Assembly (NCBI RefSeq): GCF_022965805.1
Contig: NC_133103.1
Span: 31,621,635 to 31,685,634 of the forward strand
DNA length: 64,000 nucleotides
Direction of reading: 5' to 3'
Source of the DNA: Primulina eburnea
Lineage: Eukaryota; Streptophyta; Magnoliopsida; Lamiales; Gesneriaceae
The position numbers were made by a program, and so were the translations under genes. The notes under the pieces were generated by a model. That model did no database searches. It saw only the letters and a program-made list of their open reading frames with translations, and had not been told where the DNA came from. This document shows, piece after piece, positions 32,431 to 45,300 of the stretch (position 1 is the stretch's first letter; the number at the start of each line of letters is the position of its first letter).

Positions 32431-35400
32431 CTAGAACAACTCTGGATGCTCTGACCGCATGCGACTCTCTAGTTCCCAAGTAGCTTCTTCAGTACCTCAG
32501 CGCTGCCACTGCACTAAGACAAGAGGAATAGTCTTATTCTGCAGTACCTTATCCTTCCGGTCTAAGATCGAAACCGGTCTTTCCACAAAAGACAAATCTG
32601 GATTCAGCTGAACTTCTTTCGGATGCAAAACATGAGACTCATCCGCTACGTATCGTCTCAACAAGGACACATGAAACACATTGTGAACACTAGACAGATA
32701 CGGTGGCAAAGCTAATCTGTAGGCCAAATCTCCCACACATTCTAAGATCTCAAAAGGACCAATGAATCTCGGAGATAGCTTACCCTTGAGTCCAAATCTC
32801 AGAATCCTCCGAAAAGGTGATACCTTGAGAAACACTTTCTCGCCTGCATCAAAATGAAGAGGTCTGCGCTTGGTGTTCGCATAACTCGCTTGTCGATCCT
32901 GAGCAGTCTTAATCCGCTGTTTGATCACAAGAACTTTGTCCATGGCCTGCTGAATCAATTCTGGACCCTCGACCTGTCGTTCTCCGACTTCCTCCCAGAA
33001 CAGAGGAGTACGACAACGTCGACCATACAATGCTTCAAACGGAGACATACCAATACTCCTATGAAAACTGTTGTTGTATGCAAACTCTATCAGTGGCAGA
33101 TGATCCTGCCAAGCTGGCCCGAAATCCATCACACAAGATCTCAACATATCCTCAAGAGTACGAATAGTCCTCTCTGACTGACCATCAGTCTCTGGGTGAT
33201 ATGCAGTACTCAAACTCAAGGTAGTGCCCAAAGCTTGCTGAAAGCTACCTCAAAATCTAGATGTAAATCGAGGATCTCTGTCACTAACGATACTCACGGG
33301 CACACCATGAAACCGTACAATCTCCTGAATGTACAACCGTGCCATCCGATCGAAAGTGAAATCTCTGTTATACGGAAGAAAATGGGCAGACTTAGTAAGC
33401 CGATCCACTACCACCCAGATAGCATCTCTATTCCCCACAGACATAGGCAAGTGAGTCACGAAGTCCATCGTGATATGCTCCCACTTCCACTCCGGAATAG
33501 GAAGATTCTGCAACAAACCTCCAGGTCGTCGATACTCAGCCTTCACCTGCTGACAGACTAGGCACTTGGAGACATACTGATAAACATTACGTTTCATACC
33601 TTTCCACCAAAATCGAGTCCTCAAATCCTTATACATCTTGTTGCTCCCCGGATAAACAATCAACTTGCTACGATGAGCCTGGGACAAAATCTCCTCCCTC
33701 AAAGTGTCATCTTCCGGTACAACAACACGACCAGATAAGCACAAAAGACCCTCGGACTGATAGTGGAATCCAGAAGTATTATCTCCATCAGCCAACCGAG
33801 CTAATTTCTGAACCTTAGAATCAGACATCTGAGCATCTCTAATCCGAGAATACAAAACTGGCTCAGACAAAATAGTAGCTACACGGATACTCTCTGTTCC
33901 CTTCCGATGCTTACAATTGAATCCCATCGAACAGAAATCCTGAATAATCCCAGATACAACACAAGTCTGAAGAGCAGACAATCTCACCTTGCGACTAAGA
34001 GCATCGGCCGTGAGATTCGCAGATCCAGGATGATACTTGATCTCACAATCATAATCCTTGAGTAAATCCATCCAACGACGCTGACGCATGTTCAACTCAG
34101 CCTGAGTGAACAGATACTTCAAACTCTTATGATCAGTGAAAATCTCAAATCGCTCACCATACAGATAATGGCGCCAGATTTTCAAAGCAAAAACGATCGC
34201 TGCTAATTCCAGATCATGAACAGGATAGTTTTCCTCATGAGGCTTCAACTGTCTCGACGCATAAGCAATCACATGCTCATTCTGCATCAGAACACACCCT
34301 AGTCCCTATAAAGAGGCATCGGTGTAAACACTGAAACCACCAGATCCAGACGGTAAAGCCAAAACAGGCGCAGATGTCAAACGTCTGCGAAGTTCCAAGA
34401 AACTCTCTTCGCACTCTGATGTCCACTCAAATGAAACATCTTTCCGAGTGAGCTGAGTGAGTGGCTTAGCAATCTGAGAGAAGTTGACAATGAAACGGCG
34501 ATAATACCCAGCCAATCCCAGAAAACTGCGGATCTCGGCTACTGTCGTCGGACGCGACCAGTTCAATACCGCTTCCACCTTGCTCGGGTCAACTGAAACT
34601 CCCTTGCTAGAAATGACATGACCAAGGAATACAACCCTGTCAATCCAAAACTCACATTTACTCAACTTCGCATAAAGCTGATTCTCGCGAAGTGTCTGTA
34701 AAATAATCCTTAAGTGTTGTACGTGTTCTTGCTGATCATGCGAATAGATTAAGATATCATCTATAAACACCACAACAAACTTATCCAAGAAATCCCGAAA
34801 TACCCGATTCATCAGATCCATAAAAACTGCTGGTGCATTCGTCACCCCAAAAGGCATAACCAGAAACTCATAATGCCCATACCGGGTCCTGAATGCAGTC
34901 TTCGATATATCTCCCTGATGAACCCGAAGCTGATGATAACCCGACCTTAAATCAATCTTGGAATACACAGAGGTACCTTGCAGATGATCAAATAAATCAT
35001 CAATCCGTGGCAACGGATACTTATTCTTTATCGTAGCACGATTCAACTGCCGATAATCTATGCAGAGCCGCATAGAACCATCCTTCTTTTTGACAAAAAG
35101 AACTGGTGCTCCCCACGGGGACACACTGGGTCGAATATACCCCTTGTCAAGAAGATACTGCAACTGCTGTTTCAATTCTTGCATCTCCGATGGAGCTAAA
35201 CGATAAGGAGCTCTAGAGATTGGTGCCGTGCCTGGCACTAAATCAATGCCGAAATCCACTTCCCGAACGGGAGGAAAACCAGGAATCTCCTCGGGAAAAA
35301 CATCCGGAAAATCGCAAACCACTGGAATGTCACTGATACCGACACTATCTGCGGACGAATCAATAGCATAGATAAGGTAGCCTTCCCCGCCCGACTCTAA

Positions 35401-36858
35401 AGCACGACAGGCTTTCAGAGCAGAAACCACAGGCATCGGGGGTCGCGCTCCCTCTCCATAGAAAAACCAACTGTCGCCCTCAACTGGACGAAACTGCACA
35501 AACTTCTGATAACAGTCCACAGTAGCTCTAAACACAGTCAGCACATCTATTCCCAGAATGCAATCAAAATCCTCCATCGCAAGAATCATCAAATTAGCAG
35601 TTAAAACATTACCCTCAAACTCTAGAGGACAACCCAAAACTAGACGTTTAGCTAGCACCGAATGACCCATCGGTGTGGAAACAGATACCACAACGTCCAA
35701 AGAAGTGAAAGGTAACGCATGACGCTTAGCAAATCTCGCATATATGAATGAATGTGATGCACCAGTATCAATGAGAACGTAAGCAGGTAATCCACATAAT
35801 AAAAAAACACCTGCGATAACTCTCTCGTTCTCCTCAGCAGCCTGATCCTGGTTAAGAGCAAAGACCTGCCCTTGAGTACGCGGTCGGAGGTTAGAACCCT
35901 GAGTAGACTGTCCCTGCTGTGGTCTCTGATGAACTGAAGCCTGAGAACCAGATCTTGATCCTCCGCCCGTCTGTGGACAATCTCTCTTCATGTGACCCAT
36001 CTCACCGCACTTGTAACAAGCACCCGCAACCTTGCGACAACGCTCCGTCGGATGATCCTTCCCGCAATGCTGACACGGGCCCTTCTTCTTCCCAAAATGG
36101 TGAACTCTTCCAGATCCAGAGGAAGAAGAAGTAGATCCAGCCTTCTTAAATGCTTGGGCGCGGGGACCCAAAGAACTATTAGGACGAGCAGACTGCATGG
36201 CTCGACCTCTCAGCAAACTGCCCTCAGCCTGGCGACAACGGTTCACAAGGCCCTCATACGATGTCGGATCATCACAGACAACAACCCGATCATAAATCTC
36301 CTGATTGAGGCCCTGAAGAAAATGGTTATACTTGGCCCTAGCATTGTCACTGACATGTGGAACATACGGAAGCAACTCAAAGAACTTCTGCTGATACTCA
36401 TCAACAGACAAACTTCCCTGCTTCAGATTGATCAACTCAATCGCCTTGGTCTGCAGAAGAGCTGGCGGAAAGTAAAGCAGCATGAAAGCGGCTTGGAAAT
36501 CGGCCCAAAGAACTTGACCCTGTCGCTGAACTATCGGTGCAGAGGTAGACCTCCACCACTTACGCGCACCACCCTCCAGCAAGAAATCAAGGGTATCAAT
36601 CTGCTGCTCCGCCGAGCACTGAAAAGTCTTGAAGCAGCTCTCCATCCTCTCAAGCCAGTTCTCCGCAACATCCGGAGTCTCACAGCCCGAAAGAGGTTTC
36701 GGCCCCATCTGCAAGAACCGATGCATACTAAAACTCCGAGGCTCATCACGACGGTGTTGACGACGTTCTCGATGCTCTCGGCGACGCTCCCGATCGTCGC
36801 GGTCTCCCCAGCGTCCAATGCTGCCATGACAACTAGCATCGTCGTCAAAACCAGACAT
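32431..36858 (-). pseudogene. N gag-pol polyprotein with three in-frame stops
   Basis: One frame throughout. The start is ATG 36858 (MSGFDDD), chosen because the longer frame upstream begins with TTG. Gag is arginine-rich at the N-terminus, with a CCHC knuckle [14 protein letters not shown]. Protease [11 protein letters not shown] follows, then [11 protein letters not shown], RNase H VYTDAS, integrase (zinc region, [36 protein letters not shown]) and a chromodomain-like tail ending at 32431. Stops are TAG at 34305-34303 (RNase H), TGA at 33252-33250 (integrase core, where H has the tryptophan of FWQ) and TGA near 32497 (tail). The last two fit C-to-T change on one strand. Gag, protease and RT remain uninterrupted; RNase H and integrase do not. 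Confidence 0.96.
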
Positions 36859-36927
36859 CTCTAGCTTCAAAAGTTACCAGAGATTAAACCCAAAAGAACA
36901 GTTCCAAATCCCAAAATCTTAATGCAT

Positions 36928-36939
36928 GCTCTGATACCA
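36928..36939 (-). promoter_or_regulatory. N primer-binding site (tRNA-iMet)
   Basis: Minus strand TGGTATCAGAGC, four bases inside the LTR end at 36944. Confidence 0.95.
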
Positions 36940-36943
36940 TAAA

Positions 36944-38164
36944 TGTAGTGACCCGTTCCAGAATCACCTACTAATCAGATCTTAAGCATGCAAAATTTAA
37001 CATTTAAAACTGAATCAGGTAAACAGCGGAAAAACAGTAATACAACCCAATCGAATCTGTAAGTACAAAATACTTAAACAACCAGATCGAACTAAATTCC
37101 AAGAACAAATACCAACAACTACAAGTCAACCTCTGCCAGCTCCCTGTCCACTCCCTCCTGGACCGTCCAACCTGAGACCTGCCCCATCGAATAGGGTGTC
37201 CAAAACAGAGATAAACCGAGGACGTGAGCATAAAACGCTCAGCACCGAAAGCATGAGTATACAAGACTATGACATGCATGTATGCAAAATGTACTGGATA
37301 CCAGGATCTGGGTATAACGAAATACTGCTCAGGTAAATGACGTCAAGGTATGTAGCACTCTGCGCCGTCGCACCAGGAGGTGGCTCTCATACCAAAATAA
37401 ACCTGTGGATATACCGGTGACCTGACCACCGTCGGCCAACGGGGTCCAACCATCCACAACAAAAGAGGGCTGAGCACCCTCTCAACAGGCTATCTCAAAG
37501 ATAATCAGGCCCAACATGATTATGCAAATGCCGCATAATAAACCATGCATCATATGACAGATAATAATGCAACATATAAACATGCAACACATAGTAAAGT
37601 ATACTCAATCCTGCTATCTCGGATAGTACTTTCGTACCTCAAACCAGTAGATCCTAGCAATCAGCCCTAGAATCAAGCCTGCGTCCGTAGTCAGCCCACT
37701 GATGCCGCTAGCTCCCAACTAGAGCACAGCTCCGCTACAAAACCAGTAGCTCCCCGCTAGTGCCTGAACCTCGAGAAAAGACTAGAAACCCATCAGAAAC
37801 GACTAAAACGCTCTGGAACACTCGGAATTGGCGAGTAAAAAGTGAAGCCTCGCGCCTCTATTAATAGACAACGATCGGTAGATCCGATCCACTTCGGAAG
37901 ATCCGATCCGGTACACTTCGGACCTTCCGAACCCTGATCGGACGATCCGAACCCTGCATGTCTTCCACGTGTCCAGCCACCTGTCTCGGATGATCCGAAC
38001 CCTGATCGGACGATCCGAACCCTGCATGTCTTCCACGTGTCCAGCCACCTGTCTCGGACGATCCGAACCCTGATCGGACGATCCGAACCCGGTTCGGTCC
38101 TTCCGATCCCACCGAAATATAATTAATCCAATAATTAACTCAAATTAGGCATCGGGATACTACA
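36944..38164 (-). repeat. 5' LTR of N (1221 bp)
   Basis: Full LTR with the type III array at 37883-38113; differences from the 3' LTR are scattered single bases. Followed by TSD GTACC (38165-38169). Confidence 0.97.
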
Positions 38165-38169
38165 GTACC

Positions 38170-39567
38170 TGTGCTGGCGAGAACTCCTCCCTGGCCATCA
38201 TCTGCAAAAGTCACCTTCTTAGCAACACAATCGATAACTGCACGGTAAGTCGAAAGCCAATCCATGCCAAGAATAACATCAAAGGCAACCATAGGGATAA
38301 CAATCAAATCAGCGAAGACAACTCGCTCCTCAATACGAACAGGGCACGCAAACACAATCGATGTCGGGCACAACACGTCCCCCGAAGGCAAAACAACACT
38401 AAGCTGGAGGGGAAGAACAGAAGGAACTATACCCAAAGATCTCAAAAACAATTCAGACATAAAAGAATGAGTAGCACCAGTATCTATCAAAGTCATAGCT
38501 ACTCTGCCTGAAATCAAAATAGTATTAGAGATCAATGAAGAATCATGATTAATACCTTCCTTGGTCATCGTAAAGATACGACCCTGCACCTTCCCTTGGC
38601 TAGCTCCTCGTGGACAATCTCTGGCAACGTGGCCTGCCGTGCCACAACGATAGCAAGAATGAGTGCCAAATCTGCACTCTCCTCGATGATGCTTGCCACA
38701 CTTAGGACACAGTGGCTTCTCGGGATCAACTGGAACTGACGGTGGTCTATGACTCGACTCCATCTTGCCCTTGCCCTTGAAACGATCCCTGCCCCTCTGA
38801 TTCGAGCCTTGGCCTCTCTGAGCAACAGCTTGGTGCCTCTCCTGCCTCTCTCTAGTGATGTCCTTCTCGTCTTGCTCGGCCAACAATGCCTTGGACACAA
38901 TCTCCTTGAAAGTCACGGCCTTGGACATGTTGATGTCACGACGAATCTCAGCTCTAAGGCCTCGAATGAAATGAGCGCCTTTATCTTTGTCATTGGAAGC
39001 AATGTAAGGAGCAAACAAGCAACCCTCCTCAAACTTGAGAATATACTGACCGACATCCAAGCTCCCCTGTCGAAGCTCCAAGAACTCCGTAACCTTCCTC
39101 GTTCGAAGTGCGTCGGGGAAATACTTGTCATAGAACAAGTCTGTGATCTCTGACAACTTCAATGTCGCAACATCAACTCCAACTTTCGTCGCATTCCACC
39201 AAATGCGGGCAGCCTTAACCAACATGAAAACGGCACAGCTGATCCTGTCTTTGTCCTCGTACTGGAGGTGATCAAAGATCGCCTCTAAAGCCTTGACCCA
39301 CTAGACAGCAACTAAAGGATCGGTGCTACCTGCGAATTCTGGTGGATCCATTCTCTTGAAAGCAGAAAAGACGGCATCAGTGCCAACAGCCTGAGCAACT
39401 GGAACTCTACCTTGGCCTCTACCTTGTCCTGTTCCTTGCAATCGAAGCAGCTGCTGAATCTGCTCACTATGGACCTTGGCCTGCTCCTTAAGCAACTTGT
39501 CGAACTCATCGACAACTCTAGAGGAAGAACTATCCTCACCCTCTTCTGCTTTCCTCTTAGGTGGCAT
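38170..39567 (-). pseudogene. A2 gag-protease (5' part of gag-pol)
   Basis: Starts at ATG 39567 (MPPKRKAEEGED). One stop, TAG at 39303-39301, sits after residue 88, where A1 has glutamate. The frame is then open through the gag core (FLELRQGSLDVGQY), a CCHC knuckle [14 protein letters not shown] and protease [11 protein letters not shown] to GVLAST. The N insertion follows. The codon phase is the same on both sides of N after allowing for one TSD, so before N this was one frame with a single stop. Confidence 0.95.
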
Positions 39568-39687
39568 ACTCTACAATTGCTCACAAGACACCAATCAATA
39601 GATAACAATGAATAAATAGATGCAAAGAAAACATACCCGGACAGTTGAAAGTAGACGAAGTCATATGCATTGGTCCGAAGAACCGGT

Positions 39688-39699
39688 GCTCTGATACCA
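39688..39699 (-). promoter_or_regulatory. A2 primer-binding site (tRNA-iMet)
   Basis: Minus strand TGGTATCAGAGC next to the 5' LTR boundary at 39705. Confidence 0.95.
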
Positions 39700-39704
39700 C
39701 TAAA

Positions 39705-41282
39705 TGTGACACCCTGACCCGTAACGATAAAAATACAGCGGAATTTTAAAATTTTCTTTCAAATGGAAGGAGTTTCAAAATACATTTCATAAAATGTTTA
39801 CAAAATAAATATATGATCATTCAAATGATATACAAAATGCAAAACAATCATTCCTATGATCATGTCCCAAATGATAACAAAAACATCATCCTTCCAATCT
39901 TCGTATGCATATGACCTCTGACCACAGTCAACGTCCTGGTCTGTCGCTCTTAACTGCATCACATGAAAATAACTGAAATGAGTATAAAAAAACTCAGCAA
40001 GTGGAACTCTACATAGCAATGATACATAGTATACTCTGTAAAACATGACTTGAAATCATAAATACCATCAACTCTGAAACATGAATACTGTAGCAATAAC
40101 TGTAGCAATAACATAGCAATAGATAGCAATACGATGGTATTTCTCTTTTCTCTGGTTGGATTGATATCAACAGTATCTCTGACTGTGGTTGCAAATATCC
40201 CATCGATATAAATCGATAACTGTGAGGGATAAAAGCCTATGGTTGTTGATCAACTAATTGCATGCAATGCTCTGACTATGATTCAATCAATCCAATAAAA
40301 CATTTGAATTCTCAATAGCATTTAAACAATCACTTTGGAAACTATATCTTTTCTCTTGTATTCCCTTTTTTAATAAATGAGACATACAATGCCTCCAATA
40401 GATAATCAATGGAATCAATACATAACAATGGATCAATTGAAGGGAATAACACTTTGAAACCTTTGAAATACAATACATATAACATCATGTGAGCAAAGGG
40501 ATGAAATTCCACTTACAAACCAATAGAACACCTCCAAACTATACTCTTGGTACACCACCTACAACAATAATCCATAAATAATACCAAAATCAACTCTATA
40601 TCCAAAAATACAAGTCAAATAATCCATTAAACCAACCAATACATCAACCTATAGCATCTCATTACCAAAAACCATGATAGAACTCAACCAAAAACTTACC
40701 TAAGCTTCCTCTCACCACGTAGAAGCTTGATCTCAACTCGGAAATCCAACTAGATCCAAGAATCAAAGGTAGGAAATGAATGAAATGGTAGAAAACCCTA
40801 AGAAAATGAGAGGAAATCGAGAATGGAGGAAAAGGAAAGGTAGAAATGAAGCCAACCACTCCAAAAAGCAACTAAATATCTCGCCCATACCTCCACCGCG
40901 GGTGCGCTGCCACAAGCACCGCGGGTGCGCTAAGCTCACGGCAATCCAAACAATTCCCTGAACTCGATGACCGCGGGTGCGGTCCTGCAATTACCGCGGG
41001 TGCGGTGCTTGCACTGCCGTGGGTGTGGTGATTCCACGGCCTCCCAAATCCAAAATCATGAATAGTACACCGCGGGTGCACTCTTGCTACGGCAATGAAC
41101 AAAACCAACGCAACTAAAATCGATCCGAAACTCTGAAACAATCAACCAACAACAACTAACGCCTCAAGAACAATAATAACCAATAATACTATGGCCCAAA
41201 ACACAACTCTAAACATCTAATCACATAACCCAAATAACAAACGAAACTTAAATCGTACCGTACACCGGGCTCGGCCATTACA
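39705..41282 (-). repeat. 5' LTR of A2 (1578 bp)
   Basis: TGTGACACCC to CCATTACA on the plus strand. Type I array at 40893-41082, shorter than in the 3' LTR. GTAAGT donor-like site on the minus strand at 40699-40694. Followed by TSD CGTCA. Confidence 0.95.
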
Positions 41283-41287
41283 CGTCA

Positions 41288-42394
41288 AGCCTCAAATTTG
41301 TAAGTTTACATGTTATATATGATTTTATAATGTTACCTGCATAAGTACATGACTTATATGTTATGTCTAATGTTTAATAGCTTTATGATAATATATGTTT
41401 TATATGCTTTAGAATTTTATACGTGATACGATATGAAATGAAAAATTATTTTTCAACGCATGTTGGTTTTGTGGTGGAATTGGACTATCTTGATATTTGG
41501 GTTTTAGTGTTGACGTTCTATTTTTGGGCTATAAGTTAATCGTAAATTTTATGAATGTTTTGGGACACGTAGATTTTCTAAGACATTTTTTATGATTCAT
41601 GGTTACTAGTTGAATTGATATTTGGGAATTAGACGTAAGGAATACTGATTTAAGGATTTGCAACGACTTTGGGAGCAAAAAAATGTATAAATTTGGATTT
41701 TAAGTTTTGATGAAAGTTAAGATTGGTTTTAAGAATTGCTTTTTGGGTAAATAAGTTTAAATTTATTGAAATTATGTTATGGGAAACCCGTAGAAGAGAA
41801 TTAAGAATACCAAAAATTTATGGGTTAATCATAAGATTTTCGAAATTAAGGACCAATAAAGATAATTTTTGGGAAAATTAAGAATTAACTTTGATATCTT
41901 TAAGGAATTTGGGAACTAGTTTAGCAATAAGTGATAATTGGATGGTTTAAATGATAAGAATTTTGAGGATTTAGACTTTTAAGAATATTTGGAACCTCGG
42001 GATATCTTGGGTTATAATGTTATAAGGAATGCTAATCAAGGGTTTTTAAGAATGAATCGATATTAGGCTTGAAAATCTAAGCGTTAGCGGAAGCATTTGG
42101 GATTTTAAGATTATAATTTGATAAGTTGATAATCATTTTGGGTATAATATAAGAGAAATAATATAAGATAAGTACGGTCATCCATCTTTTTAATATTGGG
42201 AATCGTAAGAAAAATTGAAATTCGGGGTTATAATAGTAACAGCATTAAGTCATAATGGGTCGTTTTAAGTTGCGAAATTGCAAATAAGGATTTAGAAGGA
42301 AAATTTAATTGGGATACTAGAATTAAGTCTGAACTTTGGGTTATTAAAGATAAGCGAATTTCGAGGACGAAATTCAATTTATGGGGGGGAAGAT
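41288..42394 (+). other. Non-coding internal end of an F-type element, with 3' hairpin and PPT
   Basis: AT-rich, without a meaningful ORF on either strand. The right end carries the hairpin GAATTTCG-AGGA-CGAAATTC (42356-42375) and the purine run ATGGGGGGGAAGAT next to the F LTR start at 42395. This is therefore the 3' internal end of a Ty3-type element in plus orientation, apparently without protein genes (LARD-like), or a piece left by deletion. Confidence 0.65.
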
Positions 42395-45300
42395 TGTAAC
42401 GTCCCGAAAATTTAAAGGTCCACACGAATCACATGCACAAATTATTAAATTCTTTGTGTATTTCAATTAAATGATTTAATTGCATTAATTAATTATGTGA
42501 TGCATATTTACATGTTTAAAATATATTTTTATACATGGTTGCATTAAAATGTATTTTTAAAAAGATATTCGAGTTGCGATCGAGGAACGGAGACCGAAGA
42601 CAGAACAAAATAGAAAATGTTTTTAATAAATAATTGTTTTTAAAATATGATTGGTGCTTTTTAGTATTTTGGAAAATGAGGGGTTGTGAGGTGAATTTAA
42701 TACGCCGGGACGTAAATTTTTATCGGTGTTAATTTTTCAACAAAAATACGAGCTTTTTCACAACCCGGCTAATAAATTCACAAACATTTCTAAACAAAAT
42801 TATTTTTAATATTTTAATTAATCACTAATGAGCTTAATTGGGCCTAATTAACTACCTAATGGGCCTAAGCTTGTTCAAGGATTAATTAAACTATATAATA
42901 TGCAATTAACCTACCCCAAACCCTTTGCACTACACGCCACACTATCCTAGCAAATCAAAAATTCCCCCCTCAATTTTAACACGACACACACACACAAAAG
43001 TTGAAGGAAAAAGCATCAAAAGTTGCAAGGATTTTCAAGCCGTCGTTTCTTTGTCGCCGTTCTTCCATCGCCAACGGTTTTTCGTGCGTAAAATACGCAA
43101 AGGCACGCCATATTCTCCTTTTACTCATCATCACACCATATTATGTAATTATGTTTGAAATTGCATGAAATCAAGTGGCACCTTTTAAGATTTTCGTTTA
43201 TGCCTCTTTTATGGTTTTCAAAACATGCATGTTGATCCAAAATTCATGTTTAACATGATCCTAAGGGGCTGCCATGACTAGGTAAGGTTTAAGAGTGGTT
43301 TCTACATGTTTTAAGGAGTCCTAATCACACGAAAAAGATCCTCATGCAAAACAAACAAAAGCTGGAACTCACGTGGGATAAGGGAAGAGGGCCGAGAGTG
43401 TGTTGCCTTCATGGGTTCGATTTCCTTGCATGGGACTTAGGGCTTTGGCCAGGGCTGGCTGGGGCTTGAGCAGGGTCAGGGGTGAGAGCCTGGTAGAGTC
43501 CTAGGCGGCCTGGGCTCGCGCTAAATTGGGTGGAGAAGAGTCCTCACGAGAAGGAACTCTTCTCGCGCAGAAGCAGCTGTTTGGGAAAAAAAAAGAGGGG
43601 CTCGCTGTTGTGGCTGGGGCGAACCAGGGTCTAAGGGAGATGTTCTAGGGTCGGTCCAGGGTCTAGAGTGGTTGGGCTGGCCACTGGTTTGAGAGGGCGT
43701 GAAGAAGCAAAAAGACACGCAGCGTGCGATTGCTGAGTTCAGAACTTCGCATCTTGGGTTCTAGGGTGTGGGTTGGTCTGGGCTTGGTCTGGGAGTGGCC
43801 CATGGAAGGCTAGGGTCATGAGAGGTCAAGTGGTTCAGGGCTGGAGGTGTCCTAGTTGGCTAGGAGTCCTAAGATAGGCTAGAAGGCACTCATGCACACA
43901 TGTAGAAAATTGGGTCAAGTTCAATAGGCTTTTTGAGTGTGTTAGGTTCATGTTTTGGGGCTTGGCTTGCACAGTAGGGTCCCTAGATGGGTTGGCTAGG
44001 TTTTGGCTCAAGGTGGCTCGGGCGTGGCTCGGGTAAATTAGGAGATAGCTCGGTGCGTTCGATAAAGTGTCAAACGAAAATTAAAAGGCTAAAAATGAAT
44101 CTATGGGTCCACGGGGGTGGCTCATGACTTGGAAGGGTAGAATAAATCTTAAAAATGATATATTTAAAATTTGGGATGAAAATAATGAGTTTGGATTTAT
44201 TCGGAATTTAATCGCCGCACGAAACGCTAATTAACGAGTTAATTGAAAAGCCTAGTTTTAAGCTTTATAAAATTATGGAAAAATTTTGTTTAAGCTTAAA
44301 TAATTATTAAAAGTCTAAGTTTTTAATTTGGGAATTTTATATTGAAGTTGGGTTTGACTCGGGATTAAAACGCATTAATACGTCACATTTTAAAGATTAA
44401 TTTAAAGTCCTCGATTTAAGCTAAATGAAAATATGAAAAAATTCATGTAGGCTTAAATAATTATTTGGGACATGTTAGAATCAATGAAGTTAAGAAAATG
44501 TCAAAAACGGAAAATTTTATGTCTAGGGGTAAAACGATCTTTTTACACCAAGAAATTAGTAAACGTCCTGGCAATGTCCTAAATACTATTTTATATGCTA
44601 ATATGATTATTTTCCATGATTATGGATTTTTATGAATTTTTATATGATAATATGTCAATTTTAAATGGTTATGAATTTTTAAGATGTTAAAACGTTTATT
44701 TTAAATGCTCATGGATTTTTATGGTTTAATCTTTGACATTTAAAATATATATATGTTGGATGCTTGGTTTCAAAAATAAACGATATGCATATACATGATT
44801 TTTATTAAGTGATGATAACATGTTGAAGGATGTGAAGGGATTGTGACTACTGAATATGCTGGAAATATCGTAAGGGTTATGGTCGCAGTGGGAGCCCGAC
44901 GATCGTGTTTCCGTTGATACGGATACGAATACGATGATATGATTGGAGATGTCGTGAGGGGAGAAAGCTTCAGAAGGAGCCCATTTGTGGGAAAAGGCCC
45001 CAGAGGGAGCCCCGACAATTGTATTTCCAATGACACGAATATGTTAATACGTAGGCCAAGGCCCAGTTGACCGGTGAGAGTGTTGCTGGTGTCCCCGCTG
45101 CCCAGTACTGTGGTTTTATTTAGTTGGATCCATCGCCCAATACGTTTAAGAATACGAGTCACAATCACGATCTTAATTCAACAAACAACGAACATGAATA
45201 TGAATACGGATACGAATATGGATTTGCATACGAATATGAATATGAATATGTTTATGTTTTTATGAAAATGTTTTTATGCATCATGAAAATGTTTACAAAA

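Larger units (their letters stand above)
31071..38164 (-). mobile_element. Element N: young Ty3/gypsy chromovirus-like retrotransposon nested in A2
   Basis: A 7094-bp minus-strand element. Both LTRs are exactly 1221 bp (31071-32291 and 36944-38164) with about 11 differences, TSD GTACC, iMet PBS and PPT. LTR and pol sequence differ clearly from the A family. Its polyprotein has three in-frame stops but no frameshift. Confidence 0.98.
26393..41282 (-). mobile_element. Element A2: Ty3/gypsy chromovirus-like retrotransposon, interrupted by element N
   Basis: Same family as A1. LTRs 26393-28009 and 39705-41282, TSD CGTCA, PBS and PPT as in A1. Element N (31071-38164) is inserted in the gag-pol near the end of protease. 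Without N and one TSD copy, A2 would be about 7.8 kb. LTR substitutions number about 19 by eye (about 1.2%), slightly more than for N, which fits N arriving later. Confidence 0.97.

Noticed and set aside
33232..33249. A frameshift between the two integrase ORFs of N
   Set aside because: Both ORFs are in the same phase; a single TGA separates them.
42925..43158. Possible host gene exons in the F LTR
   Set aside because: The sequence is repeated in the inverted arm with frame-breaking differences; it looks like a transcribed LTR leader downstream of a TATA box, not a gene.
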